DNA from: Tillus elongatus
Taxonomy: Eukaryota > Arthropoda > Insecta > Coleoptera > Cleridae
Direction: 5' to 3'
Assembly (NCBI GenBank): GCA_964006375.1
Contig: OZ023266.1
Location: 159,963,292 to 160,027,291, forward strand
DNA length: 64,000 nt
Made by a program: the position numbers and the translations under genes. Below, in pieces: positions 52,106 to 64,000 of this stretch. Within the stretch, counting starts at the first letter, position 1. Each line of letters starts with the position of its first letter. Below the pieces are notes generated by a model. The model had not been told where the DNA came from and searched no databases. It saw only the letters and a list, made by a program, of their open reading frames with translations.

Positions 52106-53976
52106 TTATGCGCCATCTACCGAAAAAATGGGTACTTTCTACCGAAAAAAGGACCGTAGGGGTTAACATTACAATTTGACATCAAAATAATCTTGATTTT
52201 GTTTTTGAAATACAAAAGCTTATTTTACTGTTTAAACATTTTTCGATGCCTTAACCTGAAATGGTTTTCGTCTCATTGAACGTTGTTTCATTATAGAGTA
52301 ACAGTAGGTTTTAGAATCTAGAAATTATTCTATTTTGGGTGACATACCTAGAACAAGTTTTATTCTCCTTTAATTATAAATGACAATTTTATGCAAATTC
52401 CTGTATTTTCTGTGCCCAATGTGTTGAACGGGTGCGAAACGGGAGAAGGAAATTTCATTTGAAGTTAAAATGACGAAGAGAACTTTATTCGAGGTACGAG
52501 CGTTGTTTCCATTTTTTTTTTTTAATATTAATAACATTTATATGTAAATTAGCAGATTAGCGTATTGTTCGTTTTTTGAAAAAATAAATAAATCAGAAAT
52601 ATGCTTAGACAACCCCTTTATGCATTAACCATCGGACAATTGCTGTGATCTCAACTCCACAATACAGTTAAAAGGCCTATAGTAAATGTGAGGTACTGTG
52701 CAATGCTACAACGGAGCTAGAAATGCAAACTGTAAGAAATTCACCTTGCAGAAGTCCATAAAAAGGAGAGACTACTGACCAACACCGTTTCTCCATAGAA
52801 AAATCACTTTGTCCAATTGAAAAAAAAAACACTAAATAATAAGCGTAATCAGATTCCTGAAAATTAAATAAATAACTGAAACTGCTACCAAAGCATCACA
52901 TAAAAGGCCTATTTTAAATTAATTTTCTTCAAATAATTTAATAAAATAAAGAACAATGTAGATTGTAGTTGAAACTTAAGGCTTTTTTAACTTCTTACGA
53001 CATTTATGCTGCATAGCCGTTCATGTAGATTCTCTATCTAGAACATGTCAGTTGTGACGTTTTGAATCGCGATTTTGTTGACGTTTTAAAAATAAAAAAT
53101 AAAAAGCTTATAACTTTTTTTATTTTAACGTAGTGATTCAAATTTTGGTGCATGGTTTTATGATATAAACCCTCGCAACCAATATGGTTGCCCTAACTTT
53201 GTTGTTAAATGGTGCGAAGATCATGCACGTATCAAATGTCATGGCTGCATTGTTTATGTCAAAAAAAATGTTGACTGTGCTGGCAGCTGTTGGCGCCTGG
53301 TGAACTCACTCTTTATTATTCTCAACTTTTACTTTTAATTAACAAAATATCAAATTCCTTAAATCCTAAACAAACTTGATATGTAAATTTCTGATGTTTA
53401 TAATAAAATCCTGATTGCAAAAAGAAACCAATTATTGTCAATTTGGCGTATTAACGTACATAGACATAAGAAAGAAAAAAAGAAAATTGTTTGCTCTGAA
53501 TTTCAAGCGAATTGCTTAATAATCTCTTCCAAAGATAATTACTACATGAGATTAGGATTTTAGTATTATAATTGAAAATGGAGTACACTATGCCATATGT
53601 AGCAGCAAGTGAATTAATTTTATTTATTATTAGATTATAATATATTATCTAGATAATTGTACATTTATATTGATTGCACAATGAGTTCGAATTTTCTAAA
53701 ATAATTGTTAGGTATGATGTTGTATTAACCAAATTATTAATTAATAATAATTTCAAATTTTGTTGAAGCGATTGCGTTTCGGAATAGATACAGATCAATT
53801 AAATCAATTATTGTTTGAACAACTTGCAATTTTGGTATTCTGAGACTTAGGAAAACGAATATGTAACAGGTATCGAAACTGACCGTTACGTATCTCATTG
53901 AACAGTTTGGACACTTGACGTGTTTGAAGAATGCTATACACGACATGTGACTTCCAAGTGATGATAACCCCGTCAG
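52106..53976. other. interior of the long inverted repeat; contains an H-family scrap
   Basis: No transposase-like frame. The stretch 52870-53215 matches the H-family core (minus sense), for example AACTTTGTTGTTA and GTTTTATGATATAAACCC. The 69-aa minus-strand frame at 53737-53946 has no recognisable motif. Confidence 0.5.
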
Positions 53977-54440
53977 TCCATAAAATCGGCAGATCTTACA
54001 TTAGCTACTTTTCGGTAGATGGCGCACAAAATCGGTAGATTTTTAGATAAATGCAAAGTTTTGTAGATTCCTCTCAAATTAATATATACGGATTTTTTGT
54101 ACGCTACTTTACTAGTAATTAGAAATCAAATTATTGCTGATTTCTTCTAAATTAGGTAGATACACGCTTTCGTGAAAGATGCATCTTCTTTGCAAGCTAT
54201 ATTTAAATAGTTTACGTACCCTATTCAATAAATAATTCAATTAAACACAAATCTAGACAAAATGTATTTAATTAATGAACAATGTGAAATAAATAACTTT
54301 TCCAACAAGGCAGATTGACTATTGACTAATATATAGACAAGGAATAAAAATAATGCACATTTTAAATTTTCATATTCGGCTTAATTTGAATGAAATGGAG
54401 TTGAAGTTACAGTAATCTAACTACAATAAAGCAAATAAAA
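53977..54440 (-). repeat. right arm of the long inverted repeat
   Basis: Partner of 51620-52105. Together they bound a 2.8-kb unit that could be a foldback or long-TIR transposon without its own enzyme. Confidence 0.82.
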
Positions 54441-54525
54441 AAGATGTATTGATAAAAAAACTGAATTCATAACTTATTATTTATTGTCCAATAAGGGTTT
54501 TCAATAGTAAAGTCGTAAGATGAAA

Positions 54526-54572
54526 TTCTTGCCTGGCGCCGATTTTTGGCCATAGTCGCGGATAGGCCTAAT
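54526..54572 (+). mobile_element. 3' scrap of the tRNA-derived SINE
   Basis: CCTGGCGCCGATTTTTGGCC and ATAGTCGCGGATAGGCCTAA match the body end of the other copies. Confidence 0.65.
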
Positions 54573-55289
54573 TTAAATGAGCGAATCAACAATAATTTAC
54601 AACACCGGAGGTACTGGCACAGCATTATCAAATATGCTGTGGTACTGGCTTCAATCTACTGCCGAGTGGGGTCGGTAATAGTCTGGGATGTTCGTTTAAA
54701 AAAAATATGGAGGCTGTTACAAAATTCAATGCAAATATTTTAAGGGCGTATTCCCAGGGTCAAAATAAGACTTATAAGTGTATGACCGAAAGCCTGTAGA
54801 TACAGGGTGTTCAAGTTTTAGTCTCTTTATCGTTTTTCGCTAATATCTCAAAAACTATTCGGTATTAGAAAACCATATTTTACATATCGGCTACTACTAA
54901 AAAACTGCTTCTTGCCATTATAGTCATCAGTTTCCAAAACATGCTAGTGGCGTAGAATTAAAGCCCGTCAAAGGACCAAAATGCGGTTTTATGCATTTTT
55001 TTGGATAAGCAACATCTTTTACATGTAAAAGGTACTAATATTCTTCTTATTTCTATCAAAAATTGAATTTAATCTGGATCTGAAGAAAGAGGTTAATCAA
55101 GTCATACGTATAGAGTGTTATAATGATGGGGCGGACGTTGACTAAACAGGATACCAAGGGAATAGAAGCTTTTGAAATGTGGACATTGAGCAAAATAACA
55201 AAGAGTATATAATAAGTATACGTAGTAAATATAATAAGTAATAATATCAGTATATCATATATAAGGTACACCGATAGAAACACGCATAA
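54573..55289. other. no gene seen; possible transposon end at about 54806
   Basis: TACAGGGTGTTCAAGTTTTA at about 54801-54820 with CTAATATCTCAAAAACTATT just after it resembles mariner-like termini. A short reading near 54690-54750 is faintly LINE-like but too weak to call. Confidence 0.35.
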
Positions 55290-55555
55290 AAAGTGTGCTA
55301 GAAGAATAAAAATGCTTGCTGAAAGAAATTGATAGGAGAAAGGCAAAATTAGGTCATATTTTAAAACATATTTCTGATAGTTTTATTTGAAAGATACATA
55401 CCTAGACAAAAAGAAAGAGGTAGATCAAAAGGAAAACTTCTGGAAAACATGGTACAATATTGATTAAGGGCGGACGCTACACTGAATTAAAATGGGCAGT
55501 TGCATACGGAGAGCCACGATTGCGACAGGTGGTATCGCCTCATGATTATTTATTT
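55290..55555 (+). pseudogene. RTE-like LINE C-terminal relic
   Basis: In broken frames: RRKAKLGHILKH, then ERGRSKGKLLENM and DCDRWYR. This matches the C-terminus widely seen in RTE-type retrotransposons (GH-LRH, GRGRP, DR-RWR). Several stops. It ends where the SINE at 55562 begins. Confidence 0.5.
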
Positions 55556-55561
55556 ATAAGA

Positions 55562-55905
55562 GCCTCGGTAGTTAAGTCGTCAGAACGTGTGCCTCTGAAC
55601 CGAAGGGTACTGGGTTCGATCTCAGGGTTATTCACTTTTTCAGTACATACTGTAGCACTAACATCAACCGAGGTTGTGGCATTGTATTTGAGCAAGTTGA
55701 ATGTCTACACGTTTCGCCCTTCGGAGGGAACGTAAGGCCATCGGTCCCGTGCCCATGGGATGTTGGGTATGTAGAATATCCCTACTATGCTTGCAGAACG
55801 GCAGGGTTCGGCAAAATTTCCAGGATAGTGAAGTGAAACTACTCCCTGGCGTCGGTGGTTGGCCATAGTCGCGGAAGTAGACCGACGTTAAACAAACAAA
55901 AACAT
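55562..55905 (+). mobile_element. tRNA-derived SINE, copy 3
   Basis: GCCTCGGTAGTTAAGTCGTC has a worn A box and GGGTTCGATCTCAGGG a near-perfect B box. The full body ends ACCGACGTTAAACAAACAAA. The 91-aa and 81-aa frames over it are incidental. Confidence 0.82.
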
Positions 55906-56089
55906 ACACATATTTATCTGCTTCTAAGGCTGGCTCAACATTAATTGAGCTAAAATTTCCATGGCCATAATGTTCAATAAAACATTTTTAAACAGCAATA
56001 TATATAGTTGTATATTTATACGACGACTTACGTACATAATTAATAAGACCATTATATAAGCACCTATGCATTATGCATTATTCTAAGTG
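55906..56089. other. no feature
   Basis: AT-rich spacer. Confidence 0.5.
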
Positions 56090-56335
56090 AGATGTAATAC
56101 ACGAAACACCTGCCGCCATCTCGTTGCAGAACTAGATAGCCTACCAGGTTCCGCAACGAGATAGCGGCACGTGTTTTGTGTCTTACATCTAACTTAGTTT
56201 TGGGAGGCTAGCTACCATAGCCGTATTACTTTATAGGTGTATTTTCGCTGCAATTAGTATACCGTACTGACGAGCTCTAATTACAGCAAAACCGGTCTAC
56301 GGTTCTAATTGTGGTAAGAATGTAGCCTTACATGT
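56090..56335 (+). mobile_element. retrozyme-like relic with one hammerhead
   Basis: Opposed pieces of the 33-kb subfamily (AAGTGAGATGTAATACACGA against GTTTTGTGTCTTACATCTAA, meeting near 56148) followed by one plus-strand HHR. Less than one full unit survives in each arm. Confidence 0.7.
56251..56311 (+). ncRNA. decayed hammerhead ribozyme (G12 lost)
   Basis: The stem I strands, CTGACGA and GTC are present, but the catalytic G12 of GAAA is A (GCAAAACC) and stem II has one mismatch. Expected to be inactive. Confidence 0.75.
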
Positions 56336-56514
56336 ACTATTCTATTAACACCAGCAGAATCATAGTCAATAAACCAATTTTCTTACCTTTGAGTTTGTAA
56401 ACACCATCAACTGACTCTAAAACCGGTACAGGTAGAGCTACCTACCTAATTACAAATCAATAGTCAATAGGTAAACGTTTTGCAAGTGGCACTACCTGGC
56501 CCCTTCGTATAAAA

Positions 56515-56655
56515 CTCTCGAATAATTCTGACTTTTTGCATCAGAATTATTACTTTTTTATCTCAGAATTCTGACTTTTTATGTCACAATTCTGAGTTTC
56601 TATCACAGAATTCTAAGTTTTTATGTCACAATTCTAACTTCTTTATCTCAGAATG
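56515..56655. repeat. short tandem repeat, about 24 bp period
   Basis: Five to six imperfect copies of CAGAATTCTGACTTTTTATGT. Neighbouring copies can pair because TTCTGA/TCAGAA recur. Confidence 0.75.
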
Positions 56656-57147
56656 TCTAATTGAATTTTTTCATATTATATTTAAGAAGTGTGCTGATTT
56701 TTGCTCCTGGGCTGTTTCCTCAGTTGAGAACAAAAATATTTTTAACGCAAAACTTTAATTTACAATCTGCAGGTTCTTGAAAAACTATGTGCATAGAAAA
56801 TACTTATTACAAGCTATTTTTCATTTCATTCTGAAAATACACAGTTTCATTATAATTTTATTAGGTATTATATAATAGTTATAATATTCAAGACATATGT
56901 TTGAAGTTTAAAACTATTTGTTTTATATTTACAATAATTACAAAACTGTAGGAATGCGAAGGAAACAAAGAATACTAAAGCATAACATATTTGGCAACGT
57001 AGCTAAAACTCATGTTTTTGCTTGTGTCCAGCCATTAACGCTAGTACTTATAAAGAAGTAGTGTTCATAGCTGGACGTCCAGCTATGATGCGGTTTGTCC
57101 AGCAACTTACGCATAATCATATGATTTAGTCCAGCAATTTGCGCATT

Positions 57148-57150
<3 letters not shown>
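56656..57150. other. no gene seen
   Basis: AT-rich; GTCCAGC is repeated several times at 57026-57136, without further structure I can support. Confidence 0.5.
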
Positions 57151-57227
<77 letters not shown>

Positions 57228-58172
57228 GTCTGTAAGTTTAAAGACAAAAAAGTTAGAGGCATTTAAAAAAAATTGGGGTTTTCCCCAAAACGTAAAAGTA
57301 GCGATTTGAAACGTCAACAATGGCAACATTTAGGCAACGAACCTGAAAAAAATACGGGTTATGTAAAGAGTGTTCTACAAACCCTTAAGTTTCAGCTTGA
57401 ACCATCATTGCCCTTCATTTTAATAAAATATTTCCAGAAAATTCATTTCAAATAGACGCTTTCTCTGATGTTTTGGAAGTAGTTTTAGTTAAACTTATGG
57501 TTTAACGGTCTATAATTTTTAGCTAATTTTTATAGAAAAAAATCGTCAATGACGAGACTGCGGTTTTGGAATTCTAAAAAGATTTCTCTAAATGAGCGCA
57601 AACTAGGCACCCTAGAATCCACATCGGGGTTTACATTCTGTTTGCATATATACAGTGTGACGCATTTTCACGGTAAAGCTCAATATAATTGTTATTATGC
57701 AAGATACGAGAAAAAATTGAATACGTTACGTAAAGGGTGTTTTGAGCTGCATCTTATAAAATTATTTTGACAACCACATGATAAGTCATTGGTGATACCT
57801 ACATTTTTTTTGAACATTCCTTATTGCATTTTTGCATTTTTCATCGAAATATGATGGATGTTTGTAAAAAAAAATTGAGACGCAGTAAGTGCGTTTTAGT
57901 AGCGAATTTTTATTAAACGCTTTAAAATTCAATAGCGCAATTTGCTATTAACCTAAGGCTCGTCAGCTAGAAAACGAGTTTTCTCGGAAATGTTTTAAGT
58001 TTATTTGCCGAAAATTTTTGCACATTTTTAAGCAATTAGTTATTTTGATAAAATATGGTACATTGTTTCTACTATATAGGCTATACCGGTGACCAAATTG
58101 ATTCCTGCTTTCATTAAAGAGACATATTTTCTATTAAAAACATTTTAAGACAATTCACTTCCATAACGCACG
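57151..58172 (+). mobile_element. H-family elements, two joined partial copies
   Basis: (TA)n 57151-57223 and core sequence to about 57515 are followed by a 5' terminus (AGCTAATTTTTATAG, 57521) and a copy lacking TA that runs to a worn 3' end (CTTCCATAACGCACG) at 58172. An opposed internal terminus lies at about 57872-57905. Confidence 0.68.
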
Positions 58173-58261
58173 TAATTCTACTAATTTTATAATTGTTACG
58201 TATACTTTGAATATAATATCCCGGGCATGAAGCCGATGTAAAGTATCACGCAAATAAAAGG

Positions 58262-58345
58262 TTAGTTGACGTGTGCCTAAATAACTCAGGGTGTATCGCG
58301 CTTGCTTCTTAAGCAGAAGGTTACGCGATCAAATCCAGCTCTATG
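58262..58345 (+). other. tRNA-like sequence, possibly tRNA-Lys-derived
   Basis: AACTCAGGGTGTATCGCGC, an anticodon-like stem-loop TTGCT-TCTTA-AGCAG, and GATCAAATCC as a B box. The D arm and acceptor are not tRNA-like. Best read as a pseudogene or SINE head. Confidence 0.4.
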
Positions 58346-58504
58346 AATGTATGTTTTTTTATGTTCTATTTTCACACTTGGAGAAACAATAGTGCACAGA
58401 TTTCATACGTTTTGAACAAGATCTCATTTTTGTTTAAAACTCCTAAATAAGTTTGTCACGTTTGGATTTGAAATTATAATATTGTTATTGTTGATATTGA
58501 AAAA

Positions 58505-58969
58505 TCTCGGGACGCAGCAAGTGCGTTATGGTAGTGAATTTTTATTAAATGCTTGAAATTTGAATAACTCAATTTTCTATAAACTTAGAGAGTTTAATTT
58601 TGGTGTGTAGTAAGGTCTTTCCTAACTCAAGATATCCACACAATTTTATTAAAACAACTTTGTAATTTTCGGAGAAAAAAAAATTTTTGAAAAAAAATTA
58701 AAATTTGAATGACCCAATTTTCTATAAACCTAGAAAGTTAAATTTCAGTACGTAGTAAGATCTCTCCCAAGGCAACATACATAGTAAATTTCATTAAAAC
58801 AGATTTGTTACTTCCTGAGAAAAAAAATTTGTTCGAAAGAAAACTCAAAATTTACCAGGAAAACTCCGTCCGATTCTTCTAGCTCACGAACTCATCCAAG
58901 ACATTAATAAAAGAAAGCCACTTGCCAAGTTTCATCGAAATCGGTTAATTATTTTGAGTTAGCAAACGG

Positions 58970-59050
<81 letters not shown>

Positions 59051-59180
59051 ATATAACAATCGAAACTGACCCCGGATATGGGTTCTAGGGGTCCTAGTTC
59101 GCGCTCATTTGAAAAAAAAATTGCAAAGTCTCACCATCGATACCTCTCTATTAGTGAATTATTTAAAATAAAAATTCACT
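58505..59180 (-). mobile_element. H-family element, subfamily b, complete
   Basis: 3' terminus TCTCGGGACGCAGCAAGTGC at 58505 preceded by AAAA; 5' terminus ending ATTCACT at 59180 followed by AAAAA. TA core 58974-59047. Same core as 30298-31012. Confidence 0.82.
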
Positions 59181-59259
59181 AAAAACCGGTTTGATTAGGT
59201 TCACTAAAACGAATTGATACTGACGATTAATAAGAAAAAATAACTGCTACGTTTATAAT

Positions 59260-59516
59260 TTGGCAGATATGGATTGTGTTTTCTTCTGGAAATCTTCTGT
59301 ATAACTTTAATGAAATTTGTAATACAGGTTTCTTTTAAAGAGACTTACACTATCTACAGATATAGCAAAATTTAGTTTTTTAGCTTCATAGAAAATTTAG
59401 TTTTGGGTATTTTTCTCAAAATGAGTTAGAACGCAAGATTTTTTAATAATAAAGAGATATCGATTTCGAAATAATTCTTCAAATGTGCGCGTACTAGGAC
59501 CTTTAGAATCGATCTT

Positions 59517-59598
<82 letters not shown>

Positions 59599-59959
59599 AG
59601 TGTACAATTCTTATGAAAATTCGCTAACGCACTTTCTGCGTCCCGAATTTTTTTCTAAATATGGATTAAGTTTTCTTTAAGAAAGCTTTTGTAGCCTTAA
59701 TAAAATTTGTAACACGAGTTTCTTTTAAACATACTATTACTGTACCAAGATAGGTGGTATACCAAATTCTAATTTTCTAGCTTTATGGAAAATTCAATTT
59801 AGGGCATTTGCCACAAAAGCAGCTAGAACACAATATTAAAATGTTATATTTTTATAATAGAGAGATATCGATTGTAACGATCAGCTAAATCAGTTATTCT
59901 AGTGATATGTCGTACAATTCTTAAGAAAATTCACTACGATAATGCACTTGCTGCGTCTC
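59260..59959 (+). mobile_element. H-family elements, subfamily c, tandem partial copies
   Basis: Two 3' ends occur at about 59642 (CTTTCTGCGTCCCGAA) and 59959 (CTTGCTGCGTCTC). They share TTTCTTTTAAAGAGACTTAC-type cores, with a TA tract at 59519-59592 in the first. Confidence 0.65.
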
Positions 59960-60093
59960 AAAATTTTTAAACATCAGTTGAAACCTTCACATGTTAGTTA
60001 ATCAGTTAGGGAGGCCCACTAAAAAAATTCAATTCGTTTTATATAGAAAATAATTTGAAGACTTATAGTATCGTGCTATACCCCATTCAGCAC

Positions 60094-61460
<1,367 letters not shown>

Positions 61461-61760
61461 GGTTCTGGACGCAGCAAGTGCATTATAGTAGTGAATTTTT
61501 TATAAGAATTGTACACTATTGGTAAGGTATATTATGAAAACTAATTCTTTAAATTGAAATGGGACACCGGTTTTAGAGGTCCAAGTTATCGATTATTTGA
61601 AGAAGTTTCTATTTTCTATGGAGCTAGAAATTTATAATTTGGTAGGGATATATGTAAGTGCTGCAAGTCTCTTTAAAAAAATGTGTCTTACACATTTGAT
61701 TAAAGTCACAAAAGTTTTCTAGAAAAACATCAATTATTTACCAACTGATAAGTATGGCGT
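61461..61760 (-). mobile_element. H-family 3' fragment, subfamily c
   Basis: Terminus GGTTCTGGACGCAGCAAGTG at 61461; body shared with 40262-40660. Confidence 0.68.
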
Positions 61761-61764
61761 TTTT

Positions 61765-61852
61765 AGTGAATTTTCATTAAGAACATTTTTTCAAATGAGC
61801 GCAAATTAGAGCCTCTAGAACCCATATCCCGGGTCAGTTTCAATTTTTATAT

Positions 61853-61914
<62 letters not shown>

Positions 61915-62210
61915 GTATGTATGTATGTATCCAACCGCTAACTCAAAAAATACTTGACCGATTTCTACCAAATTTTGGAATTAACTTGATTTTGTTAATG
62001 GCTTGGACGAGTTCGTAGATGGGCACCGTGCGTCTAATTTTTCTTAGAAAAAAATGTAAAGAAAACGCAATATTTTCTGAAATATTGAAGTGTTTTGAAT
62101 GAAAATTTGCACATATATACGAGACGTTACAATATAACTGCTAACCAAATTTCAAATTAAATGGCATACAAGGACTGGAGATATAAAAAAAATATCAAAA
62201 TAATAAATGA
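61765..62210 (+). mobile_element. H-family element, 5' part with (TA)n
   Basis: AGTGAATTTTCATT, GAGCGCAAATTAGAGCC, CCCATATCCCGGGTCAG, TA 61857-61912, then CCAACCGCTAACTCAAAAAA core. The 3' terminus is not found. Confidence 0.7.
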
Positions 62211-63061
62211 ATGAACAGTCGAAAATATCATTTCAAATTTCATACAGCATTTCCCAGGTTCAATCTTGATACTGATGGTTAGACTGTGAATGCGTAATTT
62301 TGAAGAGATAATTCAAATAGAGGCAACAGTCGCCTGACAATTAAATATAAACGAGCCGGGTTGTCAGATTTAATAAAACTTAATTTAAATGTTAAAATGT
62401 AAAACATATGGTAATAACACGTATTTGTACTTATTAATGACAAATAAAGTTTCGTCAAAAAATTAAACCATCTAATAAATATGGCTTAATATTAATAAAT
62501 GTTGAGTTACCAATAATTTCTCATTTGATTTATCATAAATTCTAATTTACTCAATCTGACATCGCTGCATGGTAGGCCAACTGTCATCGCGAAACGAAAG
62601 TCGCCGACTGCCGACGCCGAAATGCGAGACACTCAAAGTGTTATTTACATTTATTAAAACTGAAATGTTTTGTTATACCTATTACAGAATATACCAAATA
62701 GAAGTTTCCCTTCAATGAAATGGTTTATAACTATGAGCTCAGTACTAATTTCCAAAGCTTCAGCGCCAGTAGCATTATAATCCAGAAATATATTAAATCT
62801 TCAATATCAACCTAGCCTCAAAACATTCGAAGATGCGTTATTATTGTTTATGGTTTTATTTTGCAAGGCATCCTTACATGAAGTAGTAGCCACTAGCCAC
62901 GTTTCTTGTTATAAAGCTCTTTATATTATATATCTACATGTTATGTTAGAGTTGTTATTAAAAAGTGTTCTTTTGATTTGGTCCTAAAGTTTCTGACTCA
63001 ATAATTGTTGATCAAATGTAAGTAGCACATGCTTATTGTTATCAAAGTTAAGTGGTATTGC
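62211..63061. other. no gene seen
   Basis: A short GC-richer patch (62580-62640, GCCGACTGCCGACGCCGAAA) stands out, but nothing coding was found. Confidence 0.45.
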
Positions 63062-63420
63062 GGGAGATCATAAACAATATCGTTAAGAAAAATTGTAAAC
63101 AAAACAGGACCCAATATGCTGCCCTGCGGCACGCCGCTCGACACGGGTGAAAATCCAGACATATAGTTCTTACCTGCCTGTCATATCCCGACAGCCTGAC
63201 TTCTCCCAGACATGTAGCTTTTTAGCCATAAATATGCATTTTCTCTTATGCCACAATGCTTCAATTTTTGCGATAAAAGGGAATGGTTGACCGCATCAAA
63301 CGCTTTCAAAATATCGAATAACAGGCCGGAGGATTTGGACCACTATTTATGTAATCCAAGACTGTCAGATAAGTGCTAAGTACGGCATCCTGAGTTGTCA
63401 GCCGCCGTTTAAAAAAGTCG
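63062..63420 (-). pseudogene. LINE reverse transcriptase fragment
   Basis: Minus strand: LTTQDAVLSTYLTVLDYINS, then after a frameshift at about 63310 FDILKAFDAVNHSLLSQKLK (motif A), WLKSYMSGRSQAV, a stop, and SSGVPQGSILGPVLFTIFLN (motif B). It ends before the catalytic YADD. One internal stop and one frameshift. The type resembles LINEs 2 and 7. Confidence 0.82.
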
Positions 63421-63790
63421 TCAAATAACCCCCGATACGCTTCAAAATGTTCGTTTGGAAATGGAGCAAAGATTTTATATTTGTATGGAATCGGACGAAA
63501 AACAATTTTAACATTTAATTAAATAACTTTCTTTCATTCATTGATATTTTGTCTTATTCCTTAATTAATGATTTTGATTTTCGATTGTTATATCCAAACC
63601 AAAATTTAAAAAAGTAAGTCGTATGTCGTGAGCAGAACTGAGAAAGCTGTGAAATCAAGTGTTACTCAATCAAAGTTACCATTTGAAATTTAAAGGTACT
63701 TTACGGTTCTGCCTAAGGGATAGGTTCCAAAACACCAACAAAGTCGACGTTTCGGAATATTGCTTCTTTTTATTCCGATATTTACCAAGT

Positions 63791-63884
<94 letters not shown>

Positions 63885-63922
63885 ATACTGATAAGATATA
63901 CAGGCTGTAAACGTTTTGTTTT
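63421..63922. other. no gene seen; (TA)n at 63796-63881
   Basis: AT-rich sequence followed by an 86-bp TA tract that lacks H-family flanks on its left. Confidence 0.6.
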
Positions 63923-64000
63923 AGTGAATTTTCGTAGAAAATGTTAACTAATGAGAAGACCACAATTTTGAATTTCGAAAAAATATCTTTAAATCAGCGC
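63923..64000 (+). mobile_element. H-family 5' end, cut by window edge
   Basis: AGTGAATTTTCGTAG, ATGAGAAGACC and AAATCAGCGC at the window end match the 5' block. Confidence 0.75.

Noticed and set aside
54546..54750. Faint LINE C-terminal reading (KKNMEAVTKFNANILRAYSQ)
   Set aside because: Too short and in an unsupported frame. A profile search would be needed to call it.
62575..62640. GC-richer patch that might be a promoter of a host gene
   Set aside because: No coding sequence follows on either strand within the window, and no core promoter motif is convincing.

Overview
The window is a gene-poor, AT-rich, repeat-saturated stretch of an animal nuclear genome, most likely an insect. The evidence is the repeat content: several non-LTR retrotransposon (LINE) types, Penelope-like elements (PLEs), tRNA-derived SINEs, a mariner-like transposase type common in insects, about 25 long (TA)n tracts, and one LINE ending in a CCTAA-type tail that resembles the insect telomere repeat. 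I found no convincing host protein-coding gene. Every long open frame is a transposable-element relic, lies inside a (TA)n tract, or falls in non-coding repeat DNA. The order and species cannot be told from the sequence.

The most striking content is a family of tandem repeats carrying a type I hammerhead self-cleaving ribozyme (HHR) in every unit. The clearest copy (3351-5358) has 307-bp units: five on the minus strand, then about 1.3 units inverted, the whole bracketed by a 15-bp direct repeat. A shorter relative (43257-43957) is also bracketed by a 15-bp direct repeat, and a paralogous empty site lies near 10.92 kb. Older, decaying relatives occur at 33087-34732 and 56090-56335. The organisation (short tandem units, one HHR per unit, target-site duplications) matches the small non-autonomous retroelements called retrozymes. 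The repeated minus-then-plus inversion is unusual for them. PLE fragments, the presumed type of mobilising partner, lie at 13.2-14.4, 18.3-19.1 and 47.4-49.2 kb, and two of the PLE-related pieces carry HHR-like motifs.

The commonest repeat is a non-autonomous family with a (TA)n core, here called H. Its 5' end is TTAGTGAATTTT. Its 3' end carries the inverted copy of that motif, then a small hairpin (ACGCA/TGCGT), then a T run. Asymmetric subterminal inverted repeats, a 3' hairpin, insertion between T residues and a microsatellite core match Helentron-derived elements (HINEs). One copy is nested inside another at 25387-27130, and uninterrupted sister copies in the window fix the ends.

Layout: 0-3 kb H copy and a LINE; 3.3-5.4 HHR array; 6-10.4 H copies; 10.9-12.9 an unidentified duplicated repeat; 13.2-14.4 PLE; 15.3-16.0 mariner relic; 16-18.1 H copy holding an 800-bp palindrome; 18.3-19.1 PLE; 19.1-23.7 two LINEs; 24.5-24.8 SINE; 25.4-27.1 nested H pair; 27.4-29.4 mariner gene split by a LINE; 30.3-31.0 H; 33.1-34.7 old HHR array; 34.7-38.8 two RNase H LINEs, one split by an H copy; 40.8-42.8 two R4/Dong-like LINE tails in TAA tracts; 43.3-44.0 HHR element; 44-46 the second copy of the duplicated repeat; 47.3-49.5 H copy split by a PLE; 51.2-54.6 SINE and a long inverted repeat; 55.3-55.9 RTE-like relic and SINE; 56.1-56.3 HHR relic; 57-62 many H copies; 63.1-63.4 LINE relic; 63.9 on, H start.
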